Counted from the first letter of the stretch, positions 1-9,467 are shown. The stretch: 63,262 bases of DNA from CAYTZH01 sp964442285 (GCA_964442285.1 CAYTZH010000028.1:1-63262), one strand, 5' to 3'. Made by a program: numbers and translations. Notes: generated by a model from the letters alone, not told the origin.

Positions 1-24
1 CCTCGGCGCGCGCGGGGAGGCCGC

Positions 25-648
25 GTGAGCGCGCCGCGCGGCGGGGAGGCCGCGCCGCTGCGCCCGCTGCCCCGCGCCGTCGCGGTCTACTGCGCGTCGA
101 GCCGCCGCAGCGCGCCGGCCTATCTCGACGCCGCCGAGCGTCTCGGCCGCGCGCTGGCCGGCGCCGGCATCCGGGTCTTCTACGGCGGCGGGGCCACCGG
201 CCTCATGGGCCGGGTCGCCAGCGCCGCGCTCGCCGCCGGGGGCCACGTGGTCGGCGTCATCCCCGAGTCGCTGTTCGGACTCGAGCTGGCGCACCCGGGC
301 CTCTCGGAGACCCGCCTGGTGGGCGACATGCACGAGCGCAAGCGCACCATGCTGGATCCGTCCGAGGGCGTGGTGGCGCTGCCCGGCGGCTGCGGGACCT
401 TCGAGGAGCTGCTCGAGGCCATCACCTGGAAGCGCCTCGGCCTCTACGTCCACCCCATCGTGATCGTGAACCCGGGCGGCTACTACGATCCGCTGCTGGC
501 CCTGCTCGAGCGCTCCATCGAGGAGGAGTTCATGGACCCGCGACACCGGGACATGTGGACCGTGGTGGACGATCCCGACGCCGTGCTCGGCGCCCTGCGC
601 AGTGCGCCCGATTGGAGTCACGAGGCGCGCCGCTTTGCCACCGTCTGA
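25..648 (+). CDS. LOG family protein (Rossmann-fold nucleotide phosphoribohydrolase)
   Basis: 207 aa, GTG start five bases after a GGGGAGG ribosome-binding site. It has the two LOG-family signatures: GGGATGLMG near residue 52 and PGGCGTFEE near residue 119, the latter carrying the catalytic Glu of the PGGxGTxxE motif. Members hydrolyse nucleoside 5'-monophosphates to base plus ribose 5-phosphate (cytokinin-activating in plants, nucleotide salvage or stress-related in many bacteria). The length is normal for the family. The next gene starts 11 bases downstream, so the two are probably co-transcribed. Family assignment is firm; the physiological substrate is unknown. Confidence 0.9.
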   Translation: MSAPRGGEAAPLRPLPRAVAVYCASSRRSAPAYLDAAERLGRALAGAGIRVFYGGGATGLMGRVASAALAAGGHVVGVIPESLFGLELAHPGLSETRLVGDMHERKRTMLDPSEGVVALPGGCGTFEELLEAITWKRLGLYVHPIVIVNPGGYYDPLLALLERSIEEEFMDPRHRDMWTVVDDPDAVLGALRSAPDWSHEARRFATV

Positions 649-658
649 GGAGTCGTCC

Positions 659-1879
659 ATGTCGAATCCCCGCATCGGTCGCTACGAAAACCCCTTCGGC
701 GTGGTGCAGTGGAGCGCCGACCCCGCCGGCGACGTTCGCTGCGAGCCGCTGCTGCTGCCGACGGCCGACCGCGCCATGGCCCAGGGCTGGCTCTACCGCC
801 GCGGCGGCGAGAACACGGTGGTGTGTCTCATGCACCCGCGGGCGGACTTCTCCCGCCACTACGCCGTGCCCGGTCTGCTGGAGGCGGGCTACGCCGTCCT
901 GTGCGGGAACAGCCGCTGGCTCGGCAACGACGCCACCCTGATCCACGAGCACCTGGTGCTCGACGTGGCCGAGGTGGTGCGGGCGGCCCGCGCGCGCTTC
1001 GAGCGCGTGGTGCTCTGCGGCAACTCGGGCGGCGGCTCCCTGTTCACCTTCTACCTGAGCCAGGCCCTGGCCCCCGCCGACGAGCGCCTGCGGGACACCG
1101 CCGCCGGCGACCCCCTGGACCTCACGCGCTTCGATCTGCCGACGGCCGACGCCATGGTCTACCTGGCGGCCCATCCCGGCGAGGGGCACTACCTGCTCCA
1201 CGCCATCGATCCCTCGGTGGTGGACGAGGACGACCCGGTCCTGGCCGACCCGGCCCTCGACCCCTTCGACGAGGACAACGGCTTCTGCGAGCCGCCCGAG
1301 TCGAGTACCTACGAGCCGGGCTTCCTCGCGGCCTACCGCCTGGCCCAGCGGGCGCGGGTGGAGCGGATCGACGCCGAGGCCCGGGAGCGGGTGGCCCATC
1401 GCCGCCTGGCGCGCGCCCGCTGGCAGGCCGCGGGCGAAGCGGAGGACCGCCGCGCGGCTCTCGCCACCGAGTTCCTGGTGGTCTACCGCACCGACGCCGA
1501 CCCGCGCTGCGTGGACCTCTCCCTCGAGCCCTCGTCCCGGGACTACGGATCGCTCTGGGGGCGTCGCCCCGACTGGACCAACTACGGCGCCGTGGGCTTC
1601 GGCCGGGTGCTCTCGCCGGAGGCCTGGCTCTCCACCTGGTCCGGGCTCTCGTCCCGGGCCGAGATCCCCCGCACCGGCCCGCGCATGACCCTGCCCGCGC
1701 TCCAGGTGGCCTACGCCGCCGACAACTGCATCTTTCCGGGCGACCAGGACACGATCGCCCGCGCCCTCGGCACCGACGCCCTCGAGCGGGTGCTGGTCGA
1801 CGGCGATCACTACGGCCTGCCCGATGGCCGCCCCGACGCCGTGGCCGCCATCGTCGACTGGCTGGAGCGCAGTCGCTAG
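659..1879 (+). CDS. alpha/beta hydrolase family protein
   Basis: 406 aa from the ATG at 659, which has AGGAG ten bases upstream; an in-frame GTG at 602 would overlap the preceding gene and is less likely. The N-terminal half has an alpha/beta-hydrolase core with a nucleophile elbow CGNSGGGS (Ser about 123). The C-terminus has VDGDHYGLP with a candidate catalytic His near residue 384. Between them lies a long insertion with an Arg/Ala-rich helix (about residues 225-265), probably a lid. No signal peptide, so cytosolic. The substrate cannot be read from sequence. It ends inside a palindrome shared with the convergent VOC gene. Confidence 0.75.
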   Translation: MSNPRIGRYENPFGVVQWSADPAGDVRCEPLLLPTADRAMAQGWLYRRGGENTVVCLMHPRADFSRHYAVPGLLEAGYAVLCGNSRWLGNDATLIHEHLVLDVAEVVRAARARFERVVLCGNSGGGSLFTFYLSQALAPADERLRDTAAGDPLDLTRFDLPTADAMVYLAAHPGEGHYLLHAIDPSVVDEDDPVLADPALDPFDEDNGFCEPPESSTYEPGFLAAYRLAQRARVERIDAEARERVAHRRLARARWQAAGEAEDRRAALATEFLVVYRTDADPRCVDLSLEPSSRDYGSLWGRRPDWTNYGAVGFGRVLSPEAWLSTWSGLSSRAEIPRTGPRMTLPALQVAYAADNCIFPGDQDTIARALGTDALERVLVDGDHYGLPDGRPDAVAAIVDWLERSR

Positions 1880-1906
1880 CCGCGCGACCCCGCCGCGCGA
1901 GGCTAG
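1876..1906. terminator. palindromic hairpin spanning two convergent stop codons
   Basis: CTAGCC-GCGCG, a 7-base loop, then CGCGC-(GA)-GGCTAG: an 11-bp stem with one 2-base bulge. The TAG of the upstream + gene and the TAG of the downstream minus gene both lie in the outer arms. Position between convergent genes fits a bidirectional terminator, but neither side has a clear U-tract. Confidence 0.45.
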
Positions 1907-2430
1907 TCGCGCCTGGCGGCGCGGAAGACCTGGATGCGCGGCTTCTCGCCGCCCAGGGGCGGATTCGGATCGTCGAGCAGGGCCAGGGCCTCGCGCTCGT
2001 CCGCCTCGGTGAACGGGCGGGTGCTCGTGCACCACTCCACCAGGATCTGGTTGGGATCGCGGGTGTAGATGGAGACGCACCAGCCGTGGTCGATCTCCAC
2101 CACGTCGCAGCCGGCGTCGAGCCAGCGCTCGCGGCGGCGGGCGAGATCATCGAGGTCCGCGGCCTCGAAGGCCACGTGGTTGGCCCACTCCGGCAGGCCC
2201 AGCCCGAGGGAGATGGCCGGCGACCAGTCGTCGGGCAGGCTGCGGTCGTGGATGTCCCAGAAGGCGATCATCCCGCCCCCGCCCGTGTCGTAGAAGAGGT
2301 GCTTGGCCCAGCCGCCCTCGGGGGTCTCGCCGGGCTCCACCTTCACCAGCCGGAAGCCCATGGCCCGGGTGTAGAACTCGTGGTTGCGCTTGGCGTCGCG
2401 GGTGGCCAGGGCGAGGTGGTGGAATCCCAT
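1903..2430 (-). CDS. VOC (glyoxalase/dioxygenase superfamily) protein
   Basis: 175 aa. Opens with the typical VOC strand GFHHLALATRD, followed by FYTRAMGFRLVKVE. A second beta-alpha-beta module begins near NHVAFEAADLDDL, and the protein ends with IYTRDPNQILVEW, where the last metal-ligand Glu of such folds lies. These features resemble extradiol dioxygenase/glyoxalase-like proteins with His/His/Glu metal sites. It follows the TetR regulator by 43 bases on the same strand and could be its target. The reaction is unknown. Confidence 0.8.
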   Translation of the reverse strand: MGFHHLALATRDAKRNHEFYTRAMGFRLVKVEPGETPEGGWAKHLFYDTGGGGMIAFWDIHDRSLPDDWSPAISLGLGLPEWANHVAFEAADLDDLARRRERWLDAGCDVVEIDHGWCVSIYTRDPNQILVEWCTSTRPFTEADEREALALLDDPNPPLGGEKPRIQVFRAARRD

Positions 2431-2473
2431 GGGGCGCCTCCGGGCTGGGGGTCTCGAGCGGGCTCGGACCGCT

Positions 2474-3121
2474 TCATTCTAGACCGGTGAAGAGCAGGCC
2501 GACGGCGTTCTCGATCGAGGCCCGGCAGTCCTCGGGCCCGATCAGGCCGTTGGCCCAGGCCAGGCGCGCCCCCTGGGCCACGTGCACCACGGCCCGGGCG
2601 CCGGCCAGGACATCCACCCGGTGGTGGAGCTCTCCCCGGGCGCGGCCCTGGAGCAGGATCTCGGCCACCAGGCCCATGGTGCGGTCCTGGACGGCCAGGG
2701 ACTGGCGCGCGGCGCGGCTCTCGGGCTGGGTCACGGCCCGCAGGGCGATCGTGGTGAGGTCTGGATCCCGGGTCAGCAGCACGTGCTGGGCGTCCAGAAA
2801 ATTGCGAACGCGCTCGCGAACCGGCTGGGCGCGGTCGTCGGCGCGCCGGAAGCGCTCCCAGGCCTCCTCCTGCAGGTCCGCAAGCTCCTGGATCAGCAGC
2901 TCTTCCTTGCTCTGGACGTGGCGGTAGATGGAGCTCGTGCCCATGCCCGCCCGGTCGGCGATGGCCCGCAGGGTGGTGGCGTCGAAGCCCCGGTCCCGGA
3001 ACAGCGCCGCGGCCGCCGCGCGGATCCGGGCCCGGCTCGCCCGGCCCCGGACCAGCCGCCCGTCGTCCTCGCGGAGCGGCGCGCGCTGGCGGGGTGCGGG
3101 CGGGTCGGCGGGCTCACTCAT
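2474..3121 (-). CDS. TetR/AcrR family transcriptional regulator
   Basis: 215 aa. A basic N-terminus (residues 1-25) precedes a TetR helix-turn-helix at about 28-75: ALFRDRGFDATTLRAIADRAGMGTSSIYRH-type spacing, with the family's G-x-S-x-I-Y-x-H recognition helix. The remainder is an all-helical ligand-binding/dimerisation domain. It sits 34 bases downstream of the yjbQ-like gene and 43 bases upstream of the VOC gene, all on one strand. No clear palindromic operator could be picked out nearby, so its targets are unknown. Confidence 0.88.
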   Translation of the reverse strand: MSEPADPPAPRQRAPLREDDGRLVRGRASRARIRAAAAALFRDRGFDATTLRAIADRAGMGTSSIYRHVQSKEELLIQELADLQEEAWERFRRADDRAQPVRERVRNFLDAQHVLLTRDPDLTTIALRAVTQPESRAARQSLAVQDRTMGLVAEILLQGRARGELHHRVDVLAGARAVVHVAQGARLAWANGLIGPEDCRASIENAVGLLFTGLE

Positions 3122-3155
3122 TGCGAACAGGATCGCATAGCTCGCCAGCCAGCAG

Positions 3156-3578
3156 CTACTCCCCGATGATCTTCACCAGCACCCGCTTCGGGCGGCGGCC
3201 GTCGAACTCGCCGTAGAAGATCTGCTCCCAGGGGCCGAAGTCGAGCTCGCCGTCGGTGATGGCCACCACCACCTCGCGGCCCATGACCTGGCGCTTGTGG
3301 TGGGCGTCGCCGTTGTCCTCGCCGGTGCGGTTGTGGTGGTAGACCTCGGGGCTGGCGTCGAAGGGGGCGAGCTTCTCGAGCCAGCGCTTGTAGTCGGCGT
3401 GGAGACCCGGCTCGTCGTCGTTGACGAAGACGCTGGCGGTGATGTGCATGGCGTTCACCAGGCACAGGCCCTCGCGCACGCCGCTCTCGGCCACCGCCGC
3501 CCGCACGTCCCCGGTGATGTTCACGAAGTCCATCCGGGCGGGCACCTGGAAGGTGAGGGTCTTGCGGTGGCTCTTCAC
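3156..3578 (-). CDS. secondary thiamine-phosphate synthase / UPF0047 (YjbQ) family
   Basis: 140 aa from the GTG at 3578, which overlaps the stop of the upstream gene as GTGA and indicates translational coupling. UPF0047 landmarks are present: NAMHITASVFVNDDEPGL, YHHNRTGEDNGDAHHKRQ and the C-terminal FGPWEQIFYGEFDG. YjbQ proteins are small trimeric beta-sandwich enzymes reported to have weak thiamine-phosphate synthase activity; their main role is unsettled. The length matches the family (about 130-140 aa). Longer in-frame upstream extensions only overlap the neighbour's coding sequence and were rejected. Confidence 0.88.
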   Translation of the reverse strand: MKSHRKTLTFQVPARMDFVNITGDVRAAVAESGVREGLCLVNAMHITASVFVNDDEPGLHADYKRWLEKLAPFDASPEVYHHNRTGEDNGDAHHKRQVMGREVVVAITDGELDFGPWEQIFYGEFDGRRPKRVLVKIIGE

Positions 3579-4426
3579 AGGGACTCGGGCTTCTCCAGCA
3601 GCGCCTTCAGCAGCTCGAGGCTGCGCGCCGCGTAGAAGCCGTCCTCCACCCGCTCGTCGTAGCTCCACTTGAGGGTCACGACCTTGCGGCCGGCGGCATT
3701 CTCGTGGATCTGGCCCACCACGCAGAAGAGCGGGCAGGTGCCCCACTCCCAGAGGTGGTGGTAGCCCGCGTCGAGCCCCACGGAGCCCAGGTTCGCCAGG
3801 AACACCGACGTATGGAGGGGGTCGGCGTCGATCATGGCCCGGGGCAGCAGCCCCGCCTCGCCGGCCCGGGTCACCAGCCAGAGCGCGGCGCGGGTCAGGA
3901 AGGGGGGAAGGCGCAGCAGCAGGTCCATCTCCCAGTCCGAGGTGCCGCGCTTGCCGCGCTTGCCCTCGCGGATGCCGCGGACGAGGACGTCCACGTGCTC
4001 GTCGAGGCTCCAGGCGGGGTCGAGCCGGCGCTTGATGGTGGCCATGGCGCCGTCGTCGGAGAAGGTCTGCTTGGCCGCGAAGGTCATCCACACGCCGTCC
4101 CGCTGCCAGACGCGTCCGCCCGCGGTGAAGCGGTTGAGGCGCGGCCGCTCGTGGAGGAGCCGGGTCAGGGCCCGCAGGACCAGGTGGAAGAGCGTTGCCG
4201 GCGGTCGATCGTCGCGCGTGGCGTTGTATCGCTCGAGGAAGGCCAGGGCGGCGTCGATCTCCACGTCGTGGGCGAAGTAGACGAGGGACTCGTTGCGCCG
4301 CGGCGAGACGAAGGGCATGAACTGCCGCACAGCGGGCAGGTCCCGCACGAGCGTGGCGTCGGGTCGGCGTCCGAACAACGGGGGCTCCTGGCTCGCCCCG
4401 AAGAGGGGGCTCCTGGCTCGCCCCAT
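3575..4426 (-). CDS. E2-like (2-oxo acid dehydrogenase/CAT-fold) acyltransferase lacking a lipoyl domain
   Basis: 283 aa. The C-terminus, YDERVEDGFYAARSLELLKALLE, aligns with the YDHRVVDG...ARFLRxLKxLLE end of E2 acyltransferases; the catalytic His of HxxxDG is Glu here. Upstream, PATLFHLVLRALTRLL and LNRFTAGGRVW also match the CAT-like fold. There is no lipoyl or peripheral-subunit-binding domain, so this is not a dehydrogenase-complex core. The N-terminal 25 residues come from a 25-bp tandem duplication and the ATG at 4426 lacks a ribosome-binding site. The GTG at 4348 or ATG at 4318 are plausible starts. It overlaps yjbQ by four bases. Function unknown. Confidence 0.7.
   Translation of the reverse strand: MGRARSPLFGASQEPPLFGRRPDATLVRDLPAVRQFMPFVSPRRNESLVYFAHDVEIDAALAFLERYNATRDDRPPATLFHLVLRALTRLLHERPRLNRFTAGGRVWQRDGVWMTFAAKQTFSDDGAMATIKRRLDPAWSLDEHVDVLVRGIREGKRGKRGTSDWEMDLLLRLPPFLTRAALWLVTRAGEAGLLPRAMIDADPLHTSVFLANLGSVGLDAGYHHLWEWGTCPLFCVVGQIHENAAGRKVVTLKWSYDERVEDGFYAARSLELLKALLEKPESL
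4380..4424. repeat. short tandem duplication (20 bp, period 25)
   Basis: GGGGGCTCCTGGCTCGCCCC occurs at 4380-4399 and exactly again at 4405-4424, separated by GAAGA. It lies in the 5' end of the E2-like gene and gives the repeated N-terminal peptide SPLFGASQEPPLFG. Confidence 0.9.
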
Positions 4427-4435
4427 TGTGGCACA

Positions 4436-5097
4436 TCAGCCGGGGCGGGCTTGCGGTCCGCCCGCCGCGGGGCGGCGCAGCAGCCACACCGGGACGTCGA
4501 GCACGCGGATCTCGCCCGCCGGCTGGAAGCCGGCGCGTGCGTAGAAGGGCCGGTTCTCGGCGCGGTCGGTCTCCAGCCAGGCGGGCTCGCCGTCGGCGTC
4601 GACCCGGGCCAGCCAGGCACGCAGCAGGGCCGTGCCGTGGCCGTGGCGCTGGTGTTCGGAATCCACGCCGAGGGTGCCCAGGTACCAGTGGGGCCGGGGC
4701 GGATGGGCGGCGTCGAGGGCCTCGAAGGCCTCGCTCCAGCGGGCGCTGGCCCGCAGGCCCTGGCCGAGCAGGGCCCGCAGGCGGGCGGCGGCCGGCGGCG
4801 GCGGCAGCGGGTAGCCGCCCGGCGGCGTGGCGACCAGCAGGCCGCGGATCGTGCCCGCGGGCCCGGGGGCCCGCTCCCGGGAGGCCAGGACCAGGCCGTA
4901 GCGGCGGGCCGTGGGTACCAGCGAGCGCATGCCCGCCGCGTTGGCCCGCTCCCGGGCCTCCGGGCCGCGGCGCAGGACCGTCCGGTTCAGGGGATTGTCG
5001 CGGAAGGCCCGGGCCAGGACGCCCACCGCGGCCTCGATCTCGTCGGCCGCCAGGGGGCCGACGGCGACGTCGTCGGCCGCGCCGGGCGCGGCCCCGC

Positions 5098-5101
<4 letters not shown>
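4436..5101 (-). CDS. GNAT family N-acetyltransferase
   Basis: 221 aa from the GTG at 5101, which overlaps the purC stop (GTGA). The acetyl-CoA pyrophosphate-binding motif is clear: YLGTLGVDSEHQRHGHGTALL (V-x-x-x-x-R/Q-x-x-G-x-G/A) at about residues 140-160, followed by LETDRAENRPFYARAGF, the usual beta-6/alpha-4 end of the fold. The acceptor is unknown. Its coupling to purC probably reflects operon placement rather than a role in purine synthesis. Confidence 0.82.
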
Positions 5102-6060
<959 letters not shown>

Positions 6061-6133
6061 CCTTGTCCCCTTTGCTCGGCTCCGCCTCGCGGCGCGTCAG
6101 CGCTGCTGCCTTGCGAGGCCGTTTGGGTGGATC

Positions 6134-7519
6134 CTAGCCGGACAGGCGCGTTCCGTCGTCGAGAAAACGCGGCTCGGGGCCCGGGTTCTCGACCCGGACG
6201 TCGCCCTCGCAGACCACGTCCCGGCCGAAGTGCACGTCTCCCCGTACCGCGAGCCGGCGGCAGTGCACGAGAGAGGGGGCACCGTGGCTAAAACGCTGTT
6301 CGAAGTCGTCGATGCGCTTGTAGTAGGCCGAGTCCAGGTCGACGACGATGGCCCGGCCCTCCCGCTCGGGCGCCAGCACCACCCGGAAGTCCGGCGTGAG
6401 GTCGAAGGCGTCGGAGCGCACGCCCAGGAGGTCGCCGGTGGTCTTCACCGGCGCCATGCGGGTGCGGGGGACGTCGAGGGCGCGGGCGCCGTCGATCACG
6501 CCGACGGCGGCGCCCATGGCCGTCTCGAGCTGGACCACCTTCGGGCTCGCCGGGTCCCGCGGGTCCACCGTCTTCTCGTTGCGGATGAGCGGCAGGCCCA
6601 TCACGCCCTCCCGCTGGTCCAGGAGCTTCTGCAACGACGGCAGGTGCAGCCACAGGTTGTTGGTGTTGAAGTAGCGGTAGCGCTCGATGTCCTGGAAGCG
6701 CTCGAGCTCCGCCTCGGGGCACTGGGCGACCTCGCGCAGCACCAGGCCGCCGTCGCGGCGCCGGGCCAGGTGTCCGCCCTTGCGGTCGGCCTCGGTCCGG
6801 GCCGTCACCTCCATGGCGAAGGGCAGGGCCGACGCCGCCACCCAGCCCAGGATGGTGGGCTCCACCACGGCACCCAGGTTGTCGGCGTTGGAGACGAAGG
6901 CGAACTCGTAGCCCTTCGAGAGCAGCGTCTCGAGCATGCCCGAGGTGAGCAGCGCGGTGTAGATGTCGCCGTGGCCCGGCGGACACCACTCGTGCTCGGG
7001 CTCCGAGGGCCAGGCCACGGGCGTGAGGTCGTCGGCGCGGATGCGCGGAACCCGGTGCTGGAGGAAGTCCGCCGGCACGTCGCTCGCCAGCTCCGGGTGG
7101 CGCGCCAGGGCGGCCAGGGAGTCGTCCCGGGTGCGGAAGCTGTTCATGAGCACCAGCGGCAGGCGGCAGCCGTGCTCCCGCCGCAGGTGCAGCACCTGGC
7201 GGGCGATCACGTCGAGGAAGCTCAGGCCCTCCTTCACCACCAGCAGGGACTTCGCCTGGGTCATGCCCATGCTGGTCCCGAGCCCGCCGTTGAGCTTCAC
7301 GACCACGGTGCGCTCGAGGGCGCGCCGTCCCGCCTCGCGATGGTGTTCGATCTGGTCGAGCCGCGGCACGTCCTCGAGCGGCGCGATCTCCTCCTCGGAG
7401 AGGGTTCCGGTGGCCCCGGCGCGCAGCTGCTCGTAGTAGTGGCGGAAGGTCTCGATCGCGACGGGCGGTAGACCGTCGGCGCGCATCTTCTCGGCGAACG
7501 GCTCGAAAGGCTCGGACAC
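6134..7519 (-). CDS. UTP--glucose-1-phosphate uridylyltransferase, eukaryote-type (UDPGP family)
   Basis: 461 aa from the GTG at 7519, with GGGGGA upstream; the longer open frame to 7705 has no family similarity. The UDPGP nucleotide-binding signature KLNGGLGTSMGM is present, followed by LVLMNSFRTRDDS, PPGHGDIYTAL, FVSNADNLGA and FNTNNLWL. These define the eukaryote/archaeplastida-type UGPase rather than the short GalU type. It forms UDP-glucose from UTP and glucose 1-phosphate for glycan and glycolipid synthesis. The C-terminus has the left-handed helix-like region (VRGDVHFG, VCEGDVRVEN). It leads the purC run and faces the zinc-ribbon gene divergently. Confidence 0.93.
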   Translation of the reverse strand: MSEPFEPFAEKMRADGLPPVAIETFRHYYEQLRAGATGTLSEEEIAPLEDVPRLDQIEHHREAGRRALERTVVVKLNGGLGTSMGMTQAKSLLVVKEGLSFLDVIARQVLHLRREHGCRLPLVLMNSFRTRDDSLAALARHPELASDVPADFLQHRVPRIRADDLTPVAWPSEPEHEWCPPGHGDIYTALLTSGMLETLLSKGYEFAFVSNADNLGAVVEPTILGWVAASALPFAMEVTARTEADRKGGHLARRRDGGLVLREVAQCPEAELERFQDIERYRYFNTNNLWLHLPSLQKLLDQREGVMGLPLIRNEKTVDPRDPASPKVVQLETAMGAAVGVIDGARALDVPRTRMAPVKTTGDLLGVRSDAFDLTPDFRVVLAPEREGRAIVVDLDSAYYKRIDDFEQRFSHGAPSLVHCRRLAVRGDVHFGRDVVCEGDVRVENPGPEPRFLDDGTRLSG

Positions 7520-7646
7520 GGCACATCCCCCGGCGAGTTGCCGACGCGTTGCCGGCTCCCGAAAACATGGCGCCTCCGGCGGGCTCGAGCCACCCCTCGG
7601 GTCGGCCGATAGACCCCCGTGGAGGACTTCCGGGAGGTTCCGCGCC

Positions 7647-8294
7647 GTGGCCTGCATCATGACCTGTACCGACTGTGGCGAGAGTGGAGTGCCGGACACG
7701 CTCATCGAGGGCTCGGACCGGCTCGAGCTGTTGGGCTGGCTGTGCGGGTTGGTCCCCGGCGCCCTCTACTGCTGGTATCGCCACGCCACCCGCCTCAAGA
7801 TCTGCAGCCGCTGCGGCGGCACGAACATCATCCGCGAGGCGCGGGCGGGGCGTCCGCGCGGAGAGGCCGCGCACACGCCCCGGACCCACTACACCGAGGC
7901 TCCGTCGGCGCTGCTGGGCCGACGCTCCGAGCCCCGCGCGAGGCTGCGTCTGGCCGGTCGTGGCGGGAGCGTGCTGGCCGCCGGGCTCGGCGCCTGGGCG
8001 TTCGTCGCCGTCAACACCATCGAGGTGGAGCCGGACGTGGCGCCGCCGCGCCACCAGTACGCCGACTACGAGGCGGCCTCCCTGGCCCAGCGCACGCTGC
8101 AGCGGCGGCGGGAGTGCGAGTCGCTCTGCGCGCAGCTCCACGCCGCCGACCCCATCCGCAATCGCGACTGCGTGCGCAGCTGCGTCGAGCAGGTGGACAT
8201 CACCCCGCAGCAGTCGCTGGCCCGGGAGAGCTGCGCCGGGATGCTCGACCCCGCCGCCTGCGAGATCGCCCTGGGCGGCGGCACGACCCGCTGA
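7647..8294 (+). CDS. zinc-ribbon membrane protein of unknown function
   Basis: 215 aa from a GTG with GGGAGG nine bases upstream; an ATG four codons later is possible. The N-terminus has two CxxC knuckles, CTDCG (about residue 7) and CSRCGG (about residue 53), flanking a hydrophobic segment (WLCGLVPGALYCWY), which suggests a zinc ribbon with an inserted membrane hairpin. A second transmembrane segment lies near residues 107-125. The C-terminal domain carries a regular set of Cys (CESLCAQL, CVRSCVEQ, ESCAGML, AACEI) likely to form disulfides outside the cytoplasm. No named family recognised. Confidence 0.7.
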   Translation: MACIMTCTDCGESGVPDTLIEGSDRLELLGWLCGLVPGALYCWYRHATRLKICSRCGGTNIIREARAGRPRGEAAHTPRTHYTEAPSALLGRRSEPRARLRLAGRGGSVLAAGLGAWAFVAVNTIEVEPDVAPPRHQYADYEAASLAQRTLQRRRECESLCAQLHAADPIRNRDCVRSCVEQVDITPQQSLARESCAGMLDPAACEIALGGGTTR

Positions 8295-8296
8295 GC

Positions 8297-8328
8297 GGCG
8301 GGTCCCCCGCTCGCGCGGGGCCACCGCC
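8297..8328. terminator. two-part hairpin between convergent genes
   Basis: An inner CCCCGC-TCGC-GCGGGG stem (8305-8320) lies inside an outer GGCGG/CCGCC pairing (8297-8301 with 8324-8328). On the minus strand the loop is the stable GCGA tetraloop. It sits between the convergent zinc-ribbon and flagellin genes, so a bidirectional terminator is likely, though there is no U-run. Confidence 0.45.
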
Positions 8329-8331
8329 CGG

Positions 8332-9162
8332 CTAGCTCTGGCCCAGCAGTCGCAGCACCACCGACGAGTTGAGGTTCGCCTGCACCAGGCTCGCGACGCC
8401 CGCCTGCTGCAGCAGCTGGGCCCGGGCCAGCAGGGAGCTCTCAGCGGCCACGTCCACGTCGCGGATGCGGGACTCGGCCGCCGCGCTGTTCTCGATCGCC
8501 ACGCCGATCGAGCGGATGGCCGACTCGAGCCGGTTCTGGGAGGCGCCGAAGCCGGCCCGGAGGCTGGCCACCTGATCCACCGCGTCGTCGATGGCCGCCA
8601 GGGCGCTCGTGGCCCCGGAGGCCGTGGAGATATCCAGGGAGTCGATGCTCAGGGCGCTCGCGGTGGCGTTCACGCCCGACACCGTGATCTCGTTGGCGGC
8701 GCCGGCGTCCGGGCCCACCTGGAAGGTGAGGGTCGCGCTCGAGTCGTTCAGGACGTTGGTGCCGTTGAACTCGGTGATCTCCGCGATCCGGCTGATCTCG
8801 GAGGTCAGCGCCTGGAGCTCGCTGTTGAGGGTGGCGCGCTCGCTGCTCCCCAAAGTTCCGTTGGCGGCCTGGACGGCGAGCTCGCGCAGGCGGATCAGGT
8901 TGGCACTGGTCTCGGCCAGGGAGCCCTCGGCCACCTGGAGCAGGGACACACCGTCGTTGGCGTTGCGGCGGGCCTGGGAGAGGCTGGCGATCTGGGCCCG
9001 GAAGCGCTCCGAGAGGGCGAGGCCGGCGGCGTCGTCCGCGGCCCGGGTGATGCGCAGACCCGACGAGAGCCGCTCGAGCGACCGCGAGAACGCGAGCGAC
9101 GTCCGCAGCAGGTTCCGCTGGGCATTGATGGAAGACACGTTGGTGTTGATGCGAAAGCCCAT
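8332..9162 (-). CDS. fliC: flagellin
   Basis: 276 aa, ATG start at 9162. The conserved D0/D1 N-terminus (INTNVSSINAQRNL, LERLSSGLRITRAADDAAGLA, QARRNANDGVSLLQVAEGSL) and C-terminus (GASQNRLESAI, AAESRIRDVDVA, QAGVASLVQAN) pack the filament core. The central variable region is only about 90 residues, so this is a short flagellin without an elaborate D2/D3. It would be secreted by the flagellar type III apparatus. No other flagellar gene is in the window, so it is a detached filament gene. A near-perfect sigma-54 promoter lies upstream at 9206-9221. Confidence 0.95.
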   Translation of the reverse strand: MGFRINTNVSSINAQRNLLRTSLAFSRSLERLSSGLRITRAADDAAGLALSERFRAQIASLSQARRNANDGVSLLQVAEGSLAETSANLIRLRELAVQAANGTLGSSERATLNSELQALTSEISRIAEITEFNGTNVLNDSSATLTFQVGPDAGAANEITVSGVNATASALSIDSLDISTASGATSALAAIDDAVDQVASLRAGFGASQNRLESAIRSIGVAIENSAAAESRIRDVDVAAESSLLARAQLLQQAGVASLVQANLNSSVVLRLLGQS

Positions 9163-9205
9163 GGCGTTCCTCGTGCGTGTGTCACCCTCCGCACTCCGTT
9201 CACAT

Positions 9206-9221
9206 TGCAAGGCGGGTGCCA
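9206..9221 (-). promoter_or_regulatory. sigma-54 (-24/-12) promoter for flagellin
   Basis: Read on the minus strand: TGGCAC-CCGCC-TTGCA, matching the TGGCAC-N5-TTGC(A/T) consensus at every position with the required 10 bases between GG and GC. Transcription would start near 9195, giving a leader of about 33 bases. Late flagellar genes under RpoN control are common. The other 305-base divergent intergenic sequence (9163-9467) shows only GC-rich low-complexity tracts. Confidence 0.85.
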
Positions 9222-9467
9222 TCGCCCGCGCCCGGGAAAGCCCGGAGAGGCCCGGGGCGAAGCCCGGAGGGGAGCTTTCATCCCGAGAGGGGCCCGTCTC
9301 AGGACGAGAGCTGCGCCCCTGCTGCCTTCGGCGCTCCGCGAAGGCGGCCGCCCGCGCGTTTCGATCTCGAACCCGGCGTCTCAAGTTGAACGTCCCGCGG
9401 CCGCACGCCGGAGGCGAGCTGCCGCGGAGCGTCTGGTAGGATCTCCCGAGAGCCGCAGGGGGCCTCC

